Source of the DNA: Kuschelorhynchus macadamiae
Lineage: Eukaryota > Arthropoda > Insecta > Coleoptera > Curculionidae
Reading direction: 5' to 3'
DNA: 64,000 nt
NCBI GenBank assembly: GCA_030620095.1
Contig: JAUTXW010000211.1
Coordinates: 112,916 to 176,915 of the forward strand
Shown: positions 46,805 through 58,057 of the stretch, in pieces
How positions within the stretch are numbered: position 1 is the first letter of the stretch
How the letters are laid out: each line of letters starts with the position of its first letter
Position numbers and translations under genes: made by a program
Notes under the pieces: model-generated
What the model saw: the letters and a program-made list of their open reading frames with translations, nothing else
What the model was told of the DNA's origin: nothing
Database searches by the model: none

Positions 46805-49132
46805 ATGTGTGTAGGAAGAGTGCCCAACAGTGAAAACGACTTGGTCAAATTCCCTTTGAGTGTCAAATTAGAAAATTTACCCGCAATCGAACATGTATTT
46901 ACAGAAAAAAAGAAAAAAGTACAAAAAGAAGAGCAGTTAACCCAAGATGTTTTAGCAGTGACGACTATTTGGACGAAAGACATCCTTTTTGGTTTAAACG
47001 ACTACGTCAAATCTTTTAGTAAAACTCCGGCATATAGGTATGTAACAAAGATTTTTTATTTTTCTTTAAAATTATAATAGGTACAGTTTTGAAATACCAG
47101 TAGTAGACATTAATTTTGGCACTATTGGAAAGGACAGCTCAATTTACAATTAAAAAAAGAAAACTTACTTTCATTTATGTTTCTCAAAAATAACTAAAAT
47201 TTTTGGCCGAAAGACATACTCTCAGCTTGCTTGCCAAATTTTTAAAATAAGTAAAACGATGCTCTAGTAAATGTAATACCTGTATGAAAACAATATAATT
47301 GCAATTACATTTATCGTAAGAAATAAATTTTGTATCTTTACGTAAACTGGCAATAAAAATGTTTGCGCATTAAAACTAGACTAGACGCTTACACTCCTTA
47401 AAAAAAACTTAAAATTTGTATTAATTTTGGCACTATTGGCAAGGACAGCTCACTTTACAATTAAAAAAAGAAAGTTTAAGCAAAATTTTTGGCCGAAAGA
47501 CATACTCGCAGCTTGCTTGCCAGGTTTTTAAAATAAGTAAAACGATGCTCTAACTAGGAAATATAATACCTGTATGAAAATAATAGTAATATATATCAAA
47601 TTGTAAATACTTTTATCGTGAGAAATACATTTTGTATCTTACGTAAAGTGGCAATAAAAATTTTTAGGCATTAAAACTAAACTGAACGCTTAAACTCCTT
47701 AAAAAAATCTTAAAACTTATATTAATTTTGGCACTATTTGCAAGGACAGCTTACTTTACAATTAAAAAGAGAAAATTACTTACTTTCATTTATGTTTCTC
47801 GAAAATAATTGAAATTTTTAGACGAAAAACATATTCGCAGCTTGCTTACCAAGTTTTTAAAATAAGTAAAACGATGTTCTAACTAGGAAATATATAATAC
47901 CTGTTTGAAAATAATAGTAATATATATCAAATTGCAATTCCATTTATCGTGAGAAATAAATTATGTATCGTTACGTAAATTGACAATAAAAATGTTTGCG
48001 CATTAAAACTAGACTGGACGCTTAAACTCCTTAACTTAAAATTTAAAAAGCTGGTAGAAACAGCAACTGAGTAAAATCTATATCCTAAACATGATGAACA
48101 AGATAAATATTTTAGAGTTTGTTAAAATGCATTAATTTTCGAATGATTTTCCTCTCAGCTAAAAAAAAGTAAAATATATTTTATTATATACCCCATGAAC
48201 AAAATAAGTATTCCTTACTGATGTCATAAAACTGTTTAAAACACTTTAAATAATCGTTAAAAAAACACTTGACGCCTGCTATCTAAAAAAAACTTGATTT
48301 TTGAGATAAGGATTTCCAAAAAACGTGCCGAATATCACGTCTCACCATTTTTTTGTTTTGTTTCAGAATTCTGTGTCACACTACTCAACCAGCCCATTTA
48401 GTTACATCACTTGCAGTACTGTGTATAGCATTCCTGTGCTTATCAAATAAATCCGCTGTAGCAACTTTATCGCCGCTATGGACTTTATTATATTTGGGTT
48501 CTTTCAGTGCCCACTTCGGTGCCCAAATCTGGATGACGTTTGTTTCTGGATTAGCCCTCTACTTCTCCTTGCCTCGACATACCTTTGGAAGCGTGCAGCA
48601 AGTGCTTTTTCCAAAGTATTTCCTGTTAAATGCCTTTCTGAGTCTCATCACTCTAGCCATATTTTTGAGGGTCAAGAATAATGAACTTAGGACTATGGAA
48701 ATTGGACTTCAGGTAAATATTTCAAATACATATGAAACAAACGGCTTTAGTTTTATATTTTCTTATAAATATGTTTTTTTTAAATGTTACTTTTAGGTTT
48801 TTAATGTTAAATCTTAATGATCTTTTATTTTGTTACAGGCGGTAGCAATGTCAATTTGCTTCCTCACTGAACTAGTCATTTTCCTTTACTTGACACCTCC
48901 TCTACTTGCTCTGATTTCCACCAAGACTGAAATAGAAAAAGAAGCAGGAGTAGGTTTAGAAGTTGGCACACTGAAACTTGGTAAATTGTCAAGGTGTCCA
49001 CACTACGTAAAAATCCACAAAGCTTTCAGAAAAGTACATATGTCGATAGCTATGGGAAATGTTCTCACCATGGCATGTACGACGTTACATTTACATTATC
49101 TAGCGTGTAAATTGTGTGCTCTTAGTTTGTAA
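46805..49132 (+). CDS. TMEM205: transmembrane protein 205 (DUF4149 family), three exons
   Basis: Exons 46805-47037, 48367-48712 and 48839-49132 join in frame to 290 residues. Junctions: atatag|gtatgt ... tttcag|aattctg (codon AG+A, Arg 78) and cttcag|gtaaat ... ttacag|gcggta (between codons). Residues 1-78 form a hydrophilic N-terminal extension. The family core starts in exon 2: a membrane segment SLAVLCIAFLCLS, then the signature HFGAQIWMTFVSGLALYFSL followed by PRHTFGSVQQVLFPKYF, then FLLNAFLSLITLAIFL. Exon 3 adds SICFLTELVIFLYLTPPLLA and a final SIAMGNVLTMACTTLHLHYL segment. The start has aaaATG context and no better upstream Met. It is longer than the vertebrate protein (about 190 residues) because of the N-terminal extension. 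Human TMEM205 is linked to cisplatin resistance; the molecular role is unknown. No stops or frameshifts. This is the only gene in the window that looks functional. Confidence 0.92.
47109..48045. repeat. three-copy tandem repeat in TMEM205 intron 1, period about 300-311 bp
   Basis: Copies begin attaattttggcactattgg at 47109, 47420 and 47721. Each continues with ggacagct.actttacaatta, ttggccgaaagacatac..gc, agcttgcttgccaa..tttt, gtaaaacgatgctcta, cattaaaactagactgg.cg and so on. Copy 2 lacks about 25 bp (tactttcatttatgtttctc) present in copies 1 and 3. Confidence 0.9.
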
Positions 49133-49325
49133 TTAGTATTTATTTATTTATTTATTTGTAAGTAGACGCATCCGAAATATTAGACTGTAAGAAAATTATT
49201 TATTGCTTAGGTTAGGTAGGAAAGTATTTTAAATTCAAAATCAGTATTATTTGTACGTTTTTGTACAAACTACAATTATGTTCCTTTTTTTATATAAAAA
49301 GACAAAGTATTTAGGAATGTTTTTT

Positions 49326-49331
49326 AATAAA
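49326..49331 (+). promoter_or_regulatory. TMEM205 polyadenylation signal
   Basis: AATAAA 194 bp after the stop codon, followed by a GT-rich stretch (tgtgttgttaac) about 20-30 bp downstream. An ambiguous alternative is the tatttatttatt run at 49138. Confidence 0.6.
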
Positions 49332-49339
49332 AAATTGAA

Positions 49340-49760
49340 TATTACTATTTTGTGTTGTTAACTTTTTATTGTTGTCTTCGAGAAGAATCTAAGAAATAAA
49401 ACAAAGTCATTTCCAATACAGATAGAAAAATAGAAAAAAAACCTTTTTGGATATAAAAAGTTTTTTCAATGAAATTGTTACGCCTTGCGTCGGCGTCCGA
49501 TTAACGCAGATGATCAAATAATTTATTATCCCTCCAAAAGACAATATATTAAATATGTATGAGGAAATCATATGATGAGTTCCACAGTTTAGAAAGAAAT
49601 TTGCCTTGGTTTTTTCTCAGAATATAAATAAAAATAATATACTTTAAACTGATTATTAAAACTTACGAAAATAACCTCCAGATTCATATTTTGAAATATA
49701 TCTAGAAATAAATACATTAAATTGATTAGTTCACCGCTCATTCAAAAAGTTTTAATTTAA
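49340..49760. other. unassigned DNA downstream of TMEM205
   Basis: No gene. It contains the less AT-rich phrase gccttgcgtcggcgtccgat at 49482. Confidence 0.4.
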
Positions 49761-49762
49761 TA

Positions 49763-50005
49763 GTAGGCACAGACGAAGAAAAAGTCTAATTTACCCAAAA
49801 AAAAATCTATTATATCAGCAACGAATTTGTAAAACGATTGAGAGATCTGATAAGTAAAACGAACATAAGTACATTGACAATTTTCCGAAAAAAAAACCTT
49901 TTTTTAACAAAATAGTTACATTCATGACACCTACTAGACTTTGAGTGTGCTGATATAATAAATAATTTTTTTGGGTAAATTAGATGTTTATTCTTCTGTG
50001 CCTAC
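49763..50005. mobile_element. mariner-type MITE, 243 bp, TA target site
   Basis: About 58-bp imperfect inverted ends: gtaggcacagacgaagaaaa ... ctaatttacccaaaaa ... atatcagca, with its complement ending ttctgtgcctac. A TA dinucleotide is directly outside both ends (49761-49762, 50006-50007). Confidence 0.85.
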
Positions 50006-50007
50006 TA

Positions 50008-50210
50008 CTCGAAAATTACCGCCCAAATATGGACATTCACATTCAAGAAATTTTTAATTACATATGTAATTTTACTATTATGACCGCAAGTATTGATTGA
50101 AGAGTTCCTAAAGAACAAAATAAGTAAAAACATTTGCCAATAGCTGAAAGAAAATGATCAAAAGTTAATTTTATGTATATATTTCATTTTCCTTACGATT
50201 TTTTTACTTT
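50008..50210. other. spacer
   Basis: No feature seen. Confidence 0.35.
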
Positions 50211-50425
50211 CCTTTAAGAGGAAAAATTGTAATCGTGAAAAAATCACCCTCCGAGATTTTATTCACGTTTCAGAGTCTCCTCCGATTGACTTCAAATTTT
50301 GGTCAAAAACTAAGGGTCGTATGGGGATGACATGGTAAATTCGGGTAAAAATTTAATACGGCGAAACAAAATAGCAGCCTAATTAAAATTTAAAAAAGTC
50401 GGTAAAATTCGTTTTCCTAGAATAA
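50211..50425 (+). repeat. mosaic repeat fragment, copy 12
   Basis: tttcctttaagaggaaaaat, then cgtgaaaaaatcaccctccg, then one truncated unit (gcgaaacaaaatagcagcc). The GTCT module has been deleted. Confidence 0.75.
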
Positions 50426-50444
50426 AGATCGTTTCATGGATATA

Positions 50445-51350
50445 ATATAATAATAATAATAACACGAAGACTTTCCTGCCGAAACAACAGATGATAAGCT
50501 GGTAGCATGAGGCTCCAAGGCGCTACATGGAACATTCCTCTAGGACCTGCAGAGGGAAGCGGTAGACCCTCTTCTTTCTCTAGAGTGGCTCAAAAACGTA
50601 TCACTATACCCGGAGACGGAAGGGTTTATGATTGGTACTCAGGACCAAGTGGTAAACACCAGAAGCTACCAGAAATATATTATGAAGGAAATCATTGCAA
50701 CTGATAGGTGCAGGAAATGCGAAAGTGGTCAGGAAACTACCGAGCACATCCTTTCGGGCTGCCAATCTCTCGCTGGAACCAAGTATCTCGAAAGACACAA
50801 CAAAATAGCCACCATAGTTTATCTTGAGATACTTAAGGTACTGTAAAGTCCATCTCAGACGGGCGATCCTTATTATAAATTCTAACCTCCACCTGTGGTA
50901 GACAACAAAAACAACAAGGTCTACTGGGATAAGGGCATTATAACCGACGTCACAGTTGTTCATAACAGACCCGATATAGTTGTTTTAAATAAGAAGAATA
51001 CAACCGCTCTTCTAACAGACATGCAATACCGAACAATCACAACATAGAAACCAAATTTGCAGAGAAAATGAACAAATACACAGAACTACAAAGAGAGGTT
51101 AAACAAATGTGGGGCCTCCTAGAAGTCAGGACCGTTCTAGTTATTTTATCATGTATGGGACTAATACGTAAAACTCTGCATACTTCTCTCAAAGAAATTT
51201 TAATACCATGGGTCACATATCGCACAATGCAGAACTCAGTGGTACTGGATGCGACACACATTGTCAAATCGTTCCTGGAGTCGTAGATAACAGCAGCAAT
51301 GTTGCCTGCCAAAGGCCGATTGTTCCTGAAAAACGGTTGTAAAAACCCGA
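50445..51350 (+). pseudogene. restriction-like-endonuclease LINE, 3' portion, copy 2
   Basis: Opens beside ataataataataataacac at 50444. Reads LYPETEGFMIGTQDQVVNTR, the zinc motif CRKCESGQETTEHILSGC (about 50709-50763), WDKGIITDVTVVHNRPDIVV LNKK (about 50925-51000), MNKYTELQREVKQMWGLLEV (from 51068), and a C-terminal VLDATHIVKSFLES ending at 51286. It terminates in aaaaaataataataataat at 51352-51372. At least two frameshifts. Closely related to 40545-41912. Confidence 0.75.
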
Positions 51351-51372
51351 AAAAAAAAATAATAATAATAAT

Positions 51373-52235
51373 ACAAGCTACTCAACAAGGGACAATGAAA
51401 CCATAGATAACATGTTTAAAGAAGAAACATACAGATACCTAGGCTTCCATCAAAGCACCAAAATTAACCACACTTATATCAAACCAGAGCTCAAGACGGA
51501 ATTTAAAACCAGACTCACAAAACTACTGAAAACAAAACTGAACTCCAGAAATCTAACTAAAGCTATTAACACCTTCGCCATACCTATTCTTACGTATTCG
51601 TTTGGTATCAATAAATGGTCACACACAGACATAGAAAACATTCACATTCTCATACGCTCTGAATTCACTAAACACAGGAAGTTACATCCCAACGCATGCA
51701 AGGAAAGACTCACCAATTATAGATATACAATCGCTAAATGAAAAACAAATTTACGAACTCAGAAAATTCTTCCAGAACAAACTAACTAACCTCCATAAGG
51801 CAATAATGAAGGCAGACAAGAATTATACACCGCTTGACCTGTCTCAAACGAGCTACGCAGCAGACGCACACAGTGACATCCAATCACCACTAGAAAAGAT
51901 GGACACCTGGTCTGAAAAAACACTCCACGGAAGACACAAATACCACATAAAGCAAGACCACATACATGAAAAACTTTCATATACGTGGTTACAAGAAGGG
52001 CAGCTGTTCCCCGAAACAGAAGGCTTCCTGCTTATCATCCAGGACAAAGTCATAGCAACCAGAAACTATCAAAAGCACATCATCAAGGACACAACCATTA
52101 AAGACGACAGGTGCAGGAGATGTCACCAACAGAGAGAAACGATCGATCACATAACGAGGGATGTAGAACAATGGCCGGAACTGAATACACCACGAGACAC
52201 AACTCACTCACGAGAAAAAAACCTCTTAAGCATAC
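51373..52235 (+). pseudogene. restriction-like-endonuclease LINE, thumb to zinc motif, copy 3
   Basis: Starts directly after the TAA run. MFKEETYRYLGFHQSTKINH, LTKAINTFAIPILTYSFGIN KWSHTDIENI (thumb), a frameshift near 51716, then the 51806-52246 frame: YTWLQEGQLFPETEGFLLII and CRRCHQQRETIDHIT (zinc motif, last Cys lost). It is cut off before the nuclease by the next LINE fragment. Confidence 0.75.
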
Positions 52236-53040
52236 TTATTTGGTAGGGGGTCAAGAACTGAGTAGAGTGATGTTGCGGTTCAAACATCACATTGACAACA
52301 TTATCTCCAAAGCATATAAAATGGCTGGATTTGTTATGAGACAGTGCTGGGGCTTTAGGGATGTCGAAGCTCTAAAATCCCTATATTATTCATTAGTCAG
52401 AAGTCATCTTGAGTACTGCTGTGTTCTTTGGTCGCCCTTATACAACACACACACACACATTAAATTGATGGAACAACTACAATCGAAATTCTCAAGGTTT
52501 CTTCTATGTAAATTAAACATTGACAGTTCAAACCTTAACTATAACGAACGCTCTAAGTCTTTTGGTCCCAATGGTAAAGTTGACTGCCCGGAGATATTGA
52601 AACTATTTAATTTTCGAGTCCTCTCCCGCTCATCGAGAAAAATAGAAACCTTCTTACTAAATCAGAAGAGAATTGATGTGGGTAGAAACGAAGTTTAAAC
52701 AGAATTATGTCCTTATTTAATAAGCTTACTCCAATTATGGCCCTAGAATGTTCCTCTGAAAGCTTCAAAAAGAAAGTTAAATATCATCTGATCAGCAGCG
52801 ATAACAGCTGAAGTAGTAACCAAATTTGTCTACTGTGTCCTTTAACTAGATCCTTGCCTGACTTTCGATTGGATTATACAGACTGTTGTACCTATTAGTA
52901 TTATTTATATATTGTTTTTTGTTTGTGTAGAGTATTTTTTATATAATCATGACTTTTTGTACTATTTGGGCATTGCCTGTAATGTATCTATGTGTTAAAA
53001 TAAAAATAAGTATAAAAATTAAAATAATACCAGAGTTTTA
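52236..53040 (+). pseudogene. jockey/CR1-group LINE 3' fragment
   Basis: SRVMLRFKHHIDNIISKAYK, MAGFVMRQCWGFRDVEALKS, LYYSLVRSHLEYCCVLWSP: the same C-terminal thumb region as in the + strand LINE at 31234-31480, but with W-SP kept. It ends after an AT-rich 3' UTR in aaaataaaaataagtataaa at about 52998. A (CA)n run at 52448-52459 lies in the frame. Confidence 0.8.
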
Positions 53041-54384
53041 TTTTTAAGTATTTTCTGGGTACTTGGTTACAGAACATTCTTTATATTGACATTTTTACTT
53101 TATCAAGAAAAGTGAATTGATAATTAAGACGTGTTATTACCAAATAACTATAAGTATATACAAACTGTGTTAAATGTGTATCGTGGAATCGAGAGGAAAT
53201 TTATGGGTAAAGCGACTTTAACCGATATTTGGTGCGTTTCTCATTTAATTATCCATTTTTCTTTAAACTGGCAATTAAATAATTTGCTTTGCTATGCGCT
53301 CAGTGAACCTTTGTCTATTGAATGAAGCAAAGTGAAACGACATTTGCTCAAGGTTAATGTAAAGCAATTAATATTGGTTAACTACATTAATATACTTTTG
53401 TAGGAAACTAGAAAAATGTCGTGGCAAAAGTGGATTTTAATGCCCAAATATCAACAACGATTAAATAGAAATTTCCATATAATCGCGGTTAGCTAACAGT
53501 AGATTCCTAAAAACCTTACCCAGTGGCAGCGCGTGAGTTGCTCAAAAGTGTGTTCTGCATTAAAAATACGCAAGCAAAAAACCACTTTGTGTACGTACGT
53601 TTAACTTCTACTTGAATTACTAACTTCAATGTTTATTTGTGGTGTCGGTCGACCAAGTTCTTTAATTTTAATCTTGTCTTCGTACGCAAAAGAGATAAAA
53701 GTTTGTAAATACTCGACTGAATTCATTATGCAACTAAATAGGACCAATAAAACGAACGATTCAAAAAACACGGCCACGCGCGTCATTCGAAATAAACAAA
53801 GCAACTCTTGTGTTCTGCCGCCGTGCAGCCGCAAACCATCCATAAATCGCCGTCTTAAGCCACGTGCGGCACTCGACCAATCCGACATGTCATTTTCAAA
53901 AATCGTTAGCTGTGCACCCACTCCCGCACCCGTCCGAAAACGAGCCTACCCTCGAGATCATTAGGCCGTGAAACTTGAGGTGTTCTTCTTGCCGTTAGAG
54001 AAAAAATCTATAAAAATGTTAGAGGTTTATTCTCGGATTTATTTGTTATTTAAAATTAATACAAAAATGAGATTTGTCGAAATTATAATGTGTTCTGCGC
54101 ACGCTGTAAATGAGGTTTGATTTTTGCAAAATCTGATTGCTTTTATTAAGGCTTTTCCACATGACGAAATGTGCGAAATATACCTTAAACATGTCATGTT
54201 TAGGATAACAAAAACATATATTCAGAACAAAAACAACCCACTAAACAATTTCTGGTTTCCAGAAACATACATTTAGACTATGAAAGGTTCGTTAAACTAC
54301 AGATATGTTTCAGAAATGTTAATGAAACTGAAAATGTCCTACCTCAGAAATGTTTCGATGAAACTGATGAAAACTTAAAAAAAT
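53041..54384. other. unassigned DNA with a GC-richer island at 53740-53990
   Basis: No recognised protein. 53740-53990 stands out by its GC and CpG content (cacggccacgcgcgtcattc; ctgccgccgtgcagccgc; cacgtgcggcactcgac). It supports a 111-codon ORF on + (53629-53964) and a 106-codon ORF on - (53601-53921), neither of which I recognise. A promoter or first exon of a gene outside the window is one possibility. Confidence 0.4.
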
Positions 54385-56625
54385 AGGTAAATTTCCTTTA
54401 CCTGGAACTTCCCTCGTTAGTATTTTTTTCCACTTGTTAGGAATAGTGAAGTGTGACCCAATTTAGTTCAGTGCATGGTCACAGTATATATTTATTACAT
54501 ATACTGTCATCATATTGGATTCCTACCAATATTTTGCCAGTTTCTTTCTACCTATGCCACATTTGACTTTTGGGCATAATTTCAAATAAATTCAATAAGT
54601 TATTTTTACATTGACACATACTACGAATTTATTACGACATGTTGAATTTGTACCACTTTATCCTATTTTCACATTTAATTACTGTCAATTGAACAAGATT
54701 TTTTTAATTTGATTTTTTTAAAAATTTTATTTGGCCGCTTTTTTTTCGCCATCTTAAATTCGTACCACAACTTTACCAGCTTATCACACTTAATTCTCGA
54801 ACAAAAATTGAAATTATTTTAATAAGTAGTATTGTCAGGCTGATTTTTTTAAATATTTTATAAGACCGCTATTTTATTTTGCTATCTTGGATTCATATCA
54901 AAATGTTACCAGTTCATTACTATGTAACACTTGATTTTTTTTGCAAAATTTGACGTAAATTGAATAATTAGTTTTTCAAAATGGTTCCGCCATAATGAAT
55001 TTTTTACCAAAATATTACCAGGTCATTCCCATATAACCGTTAATTTTTGACTATGGCGTGAACTAACAGACAGACCGACAGGAGGACCGACAGAATTAAT
55101 AAAACATATTTTTTGGAATCTAGGGACGCTAAAACGTGAAGATATGTAAAACTTGAAGCGCAATTTTTTTCATGTTTACAGACACTTTATTCGGCCGCCA
55201 TTTTGTTCCGTCAACTTCAATTAGTAACACAGTTTTACTCGTTGATCCCTATACCACAATTTGAATCAACATAATACTTGATGTTTGTGCTGAATTTGAG
55301 ATAAATTGGATGAGAAGCTTTTTAATAATATTTTTTTTTAACATTTCACTAGGGCACCATTTTGTTTCGCCGTATTGGATTTTTACCAAAATATTACCAG
55401 AACATCCCCATAAGACCCTTAATTATTTATCAAAATTTTAAGTCTATCGGATAAGTACTTTTTAAGCTATGCCACGAACTGTCAGGGAGACAGACAAACC
55501 GACAGACGTATCGACGGAATTAATAAAACATATTGTTTGGTATCTAGGGACGCTAAAACGTGAAATATGTTAAACCTGAGGTGGTGATTGTTTTTCACGA
55601 TAACAAAGATTTTATTTGACCGCTATTTTGTTCGGCCATCGTGGATTAGTACCACAATTTTACTAGTTGACCCCTATACCACAATTAGTTATGGCACACA
55701 ATTTAAAATCAATTCATTAAGTAGTTTTTCAGTCTGAATTTTTATTAAATATTTTACTAAGCCGTCCTTTTGTTCCGCCATCTTGGATTCGTACTAGAAT
55801 TTTACCAGTTGATTTCAACATAATACTTTCATGTTTGTGTAACATATGAGATGAATTGGATAAGCAGTTTTTTAATAATATTTTGTTACATTTCACTAGG
55901 CCGCCATTTTGTTTGATTTTTACCAAAATATTACCAGGTCATATGACCCTTAATTTTTTATCAAAATTTGAAGTTAAGTAGTCTTTAAGCTATGCCGCGA
56001 ACTCACAGACAGACAGACAGGCCGGCGGAATTGAAAAAACTATTTTTTGGCATCTAGGGAGGCTAAAACGTGAAAATACCTAAAAGGGTGATTTTTTTCA
56101 CGATTACAAACATTTCATTTGGCCGCCATTTTGTTCGGCCATCTTGAATTAGTACCACAATTTTACTAGTTGATCCCTATACCACAATTAGTTATGGCAC
56201 ACAATTTGAAATCAATCCATTAAGCAGCTTTTTAGGCTGAATATTTAAATATTTTATTAAGCCGCCATTTTGTTCCGCCATCTTGTATCCGTACCAAAAT
56301 ATTACCAGTTGGTTCTAATATAATACTTGATGTTTGTGCAAAATTTGAGATAAATTAAATAGCGGTTTTTTAAATCATTTTTGTTTCGCCATATTGGATT
56401 TTTACCAAAATGTTACCAGGTCAACCCCATATGAACCTTAAAATTTGAAGTCAATCGGGTAAGTAGTTTTTAAGCTATGCCGCGAACTGATAGACAGACA
56501 GGACCGACGGAGTTAATAAAACATATTTTTTGGCATCTAGGGGGCCTGAAACGTGAATATCTGAAAAAATCTCGAAGGGTGATTTTTTCACATTTGCAAA
56601 ACTTCCCTTTTACGAAGGAATAAAA
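54385..56625 (-). repeat. mosaic repeat, copy 13
   Basis: Opens aaatttcctttacctggaac with acttccctcgtta. It has three GTCT-type modules (about 55068-55090, 55485-55515, 55996-56020, plus one at 56490) alternating with gccgccattttgttc-headed units at 55193, 55900, 56121 and 56261. It ends aacttcccttttacgaagga at 56598-56620. One of the most complete and regular copies. Confidence 0.85.
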
Positions 56626-56629
56626 AGAC

Positions 56630-56715
56630 ATCCGCCTGAACGGGGATTCGAACCCATAATCTCCCTACCACCGAACTAACTCGTTGTCATGCAGAACAGT
56701 CAACAAACCTTGTTT
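56630..56715 (-). ncRNA. tRNA-like / SINE relic
   Basis: On the - strand: tagttcggtggtagggaga resembles an A box, ggttcgaatcc is a perfect B box with the T-arm ccccgttcaggcgg next to it, and a TTTTT pol III terminator follows at 56626-56630. Only about a dozen bases lie between the D-arm-like and T-arm-like parts, so the anticodon arm is missing. It cannot be a functional tRNA. It is either a tRNA pseudogene with a deletion or the head of a tRNA-derived SINE. Confidence 0.45.
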
Positions 56716-57047
56716 ATAATCCGCTGAAATAAACAATGCACCAATGGAAAGCACACTGAACAATCTGTGTTGTGATTGGCGGGTGCCAAGAGCTATTTAG
56801 GATTTTGTAAGAGTTTATAAGGTGGAAACTAAGCACCGTAGTATATTATAAATCAAGTCAGAAAACACAGGGACTACCAAAATATTGTCTGGTTGTTTAC
56901 AACATTTTATTACATTACATTATTTTATTTTTTATTTTTTTATGCAATCTTGGGAGATAGCCACATAATATAATTTTTGCGAATTATGTATCGGGTGACC
57001 AAATAAGAAAAGTCGCTAAATAGGTAATGGTTTGCGACGCAGACTCT
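56716..57047. other. unassigned DNA with promoter-like motif cluster
   Basis: ccaat at 56740, attgg at 56774 and ttataagg at 56816 lie in order, but no ORF with recognisable homology follows. May be chance. Confidence 0.3.
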
Positions 57048-57800
57048 TGTACAGGGTCTTCCATTGAGGAAGAAAAACGGATTTTTTTTTACTTCCCCCG
57101 TATTTTTTAAAACATTCAAAATAGCCAATCGATGTATTTTGGCTGGGAGAATTCGAAAATCGTAACAAAGAAACAATCGAATGAGAAACAAAAGACTTAC
57201 GCCAAGGATAAGTGTTTTTTATATGTTTATCTTCAACTGTTTTTGATTTATTGATGTTTGAAAATTTACATTTTTGCTTCTTTGAGCCGTCATAGCACCT
57301 GAACGGTTGGACCCATAACAAAATAACTTTTACATTCCTCTTAGTTTTTGATAAGCTATCTTATGATTTCAGTCAAACAAAAAAACGGAAATTATTTTGT
57401 AACCTATTTAATTGAATATATTCATATGAAATGCAGGTGATGCAGGTGATCACCCATACAAAATCACTATAATTTTGACGTATTAGTAGATATTATATTA
57501 GTTTGCCGTAATGAGATATTCATTATCTGAAAAACTACAGATTGTAACGCTGTATTATAAGTGCCACGAAATATATCCGTAAAAACAATTATAAGACAGC
57601 TGTAAAAATATATAGGGTGTTCCGTTTAAAAAACGCAACATCCTTGGCGTAAGTCTTTTGTTTCTCATTCAATTGTTTTTTGTTACGATTTTCGAATTCT
57701 CCGAGCTAAAATACATTGATTGGCTATTTTGAATTTCTTGAGAAATACGGGGGAAATAAAAAAAATCCGTTTTTCCTCCTCAATGGAAGACCCTGTACAA
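57048..57800. mobile_element. long-inverted-repeat (foldback/MITE) element, about 753 bp
   Basis: ttgtacagggtcttccattg at 57048-57067 is the exact inverse of 57781-57800. The arms continue inward for about 170 bp each: caatcgatgtattttggctg versus cagc..aaatacattgattg; gagaaacaaaagacttacgc versus gcgtaagtcttttgtttctc. A roughly 400 bp non-coding loop remains. No obvious target duplication. The two - strand ORFs at 56940-57321 overlap the left arm and are not supported. Confidence 0.8.
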
Positions 57801-58049
57801 AAGACACACAATGGCAAGCGCAGTAAGACAGCCGGGAGCCCGGATCTAAATGATCACCGGAGCTACGAGGCTAGTCACAGTGATCACATTGAAAAATAAA
57901 TTATAATTTCAATAATTTAAGTACTCTGTATTGGAAATAATAAAACTATATAGTTATAAAGCTGTTTATAGAATAAACACTAAAAAATCTTCATTACTAA
58001 TAAAATCTGAAAAGTCCCTCTACTGAGTCCTCCCCGAATAGAACAATTG
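57801..58049. other. spacer
   Basis: No feature beyond a short GC phrase (gccgggagcccgga) at 57831. Confidence 0.35.
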
Positions 58050-58057
58050 TCATGTGT

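Noticed and set aside
53601..53964. Overlapping ORFs on both strands at the GC island as protein-coding genes
   Set aside because: Mutually antisense open frames are expected in a GC-richer patch with fewer stop codons; neither is recognisable. Kept only as an island.
56716..56870. Histone-like promoter (two CCAAT words plus TATAAG)
   Set aside because: No histone or other coding sequence follows, and single short motifs are too common to support a promoter.
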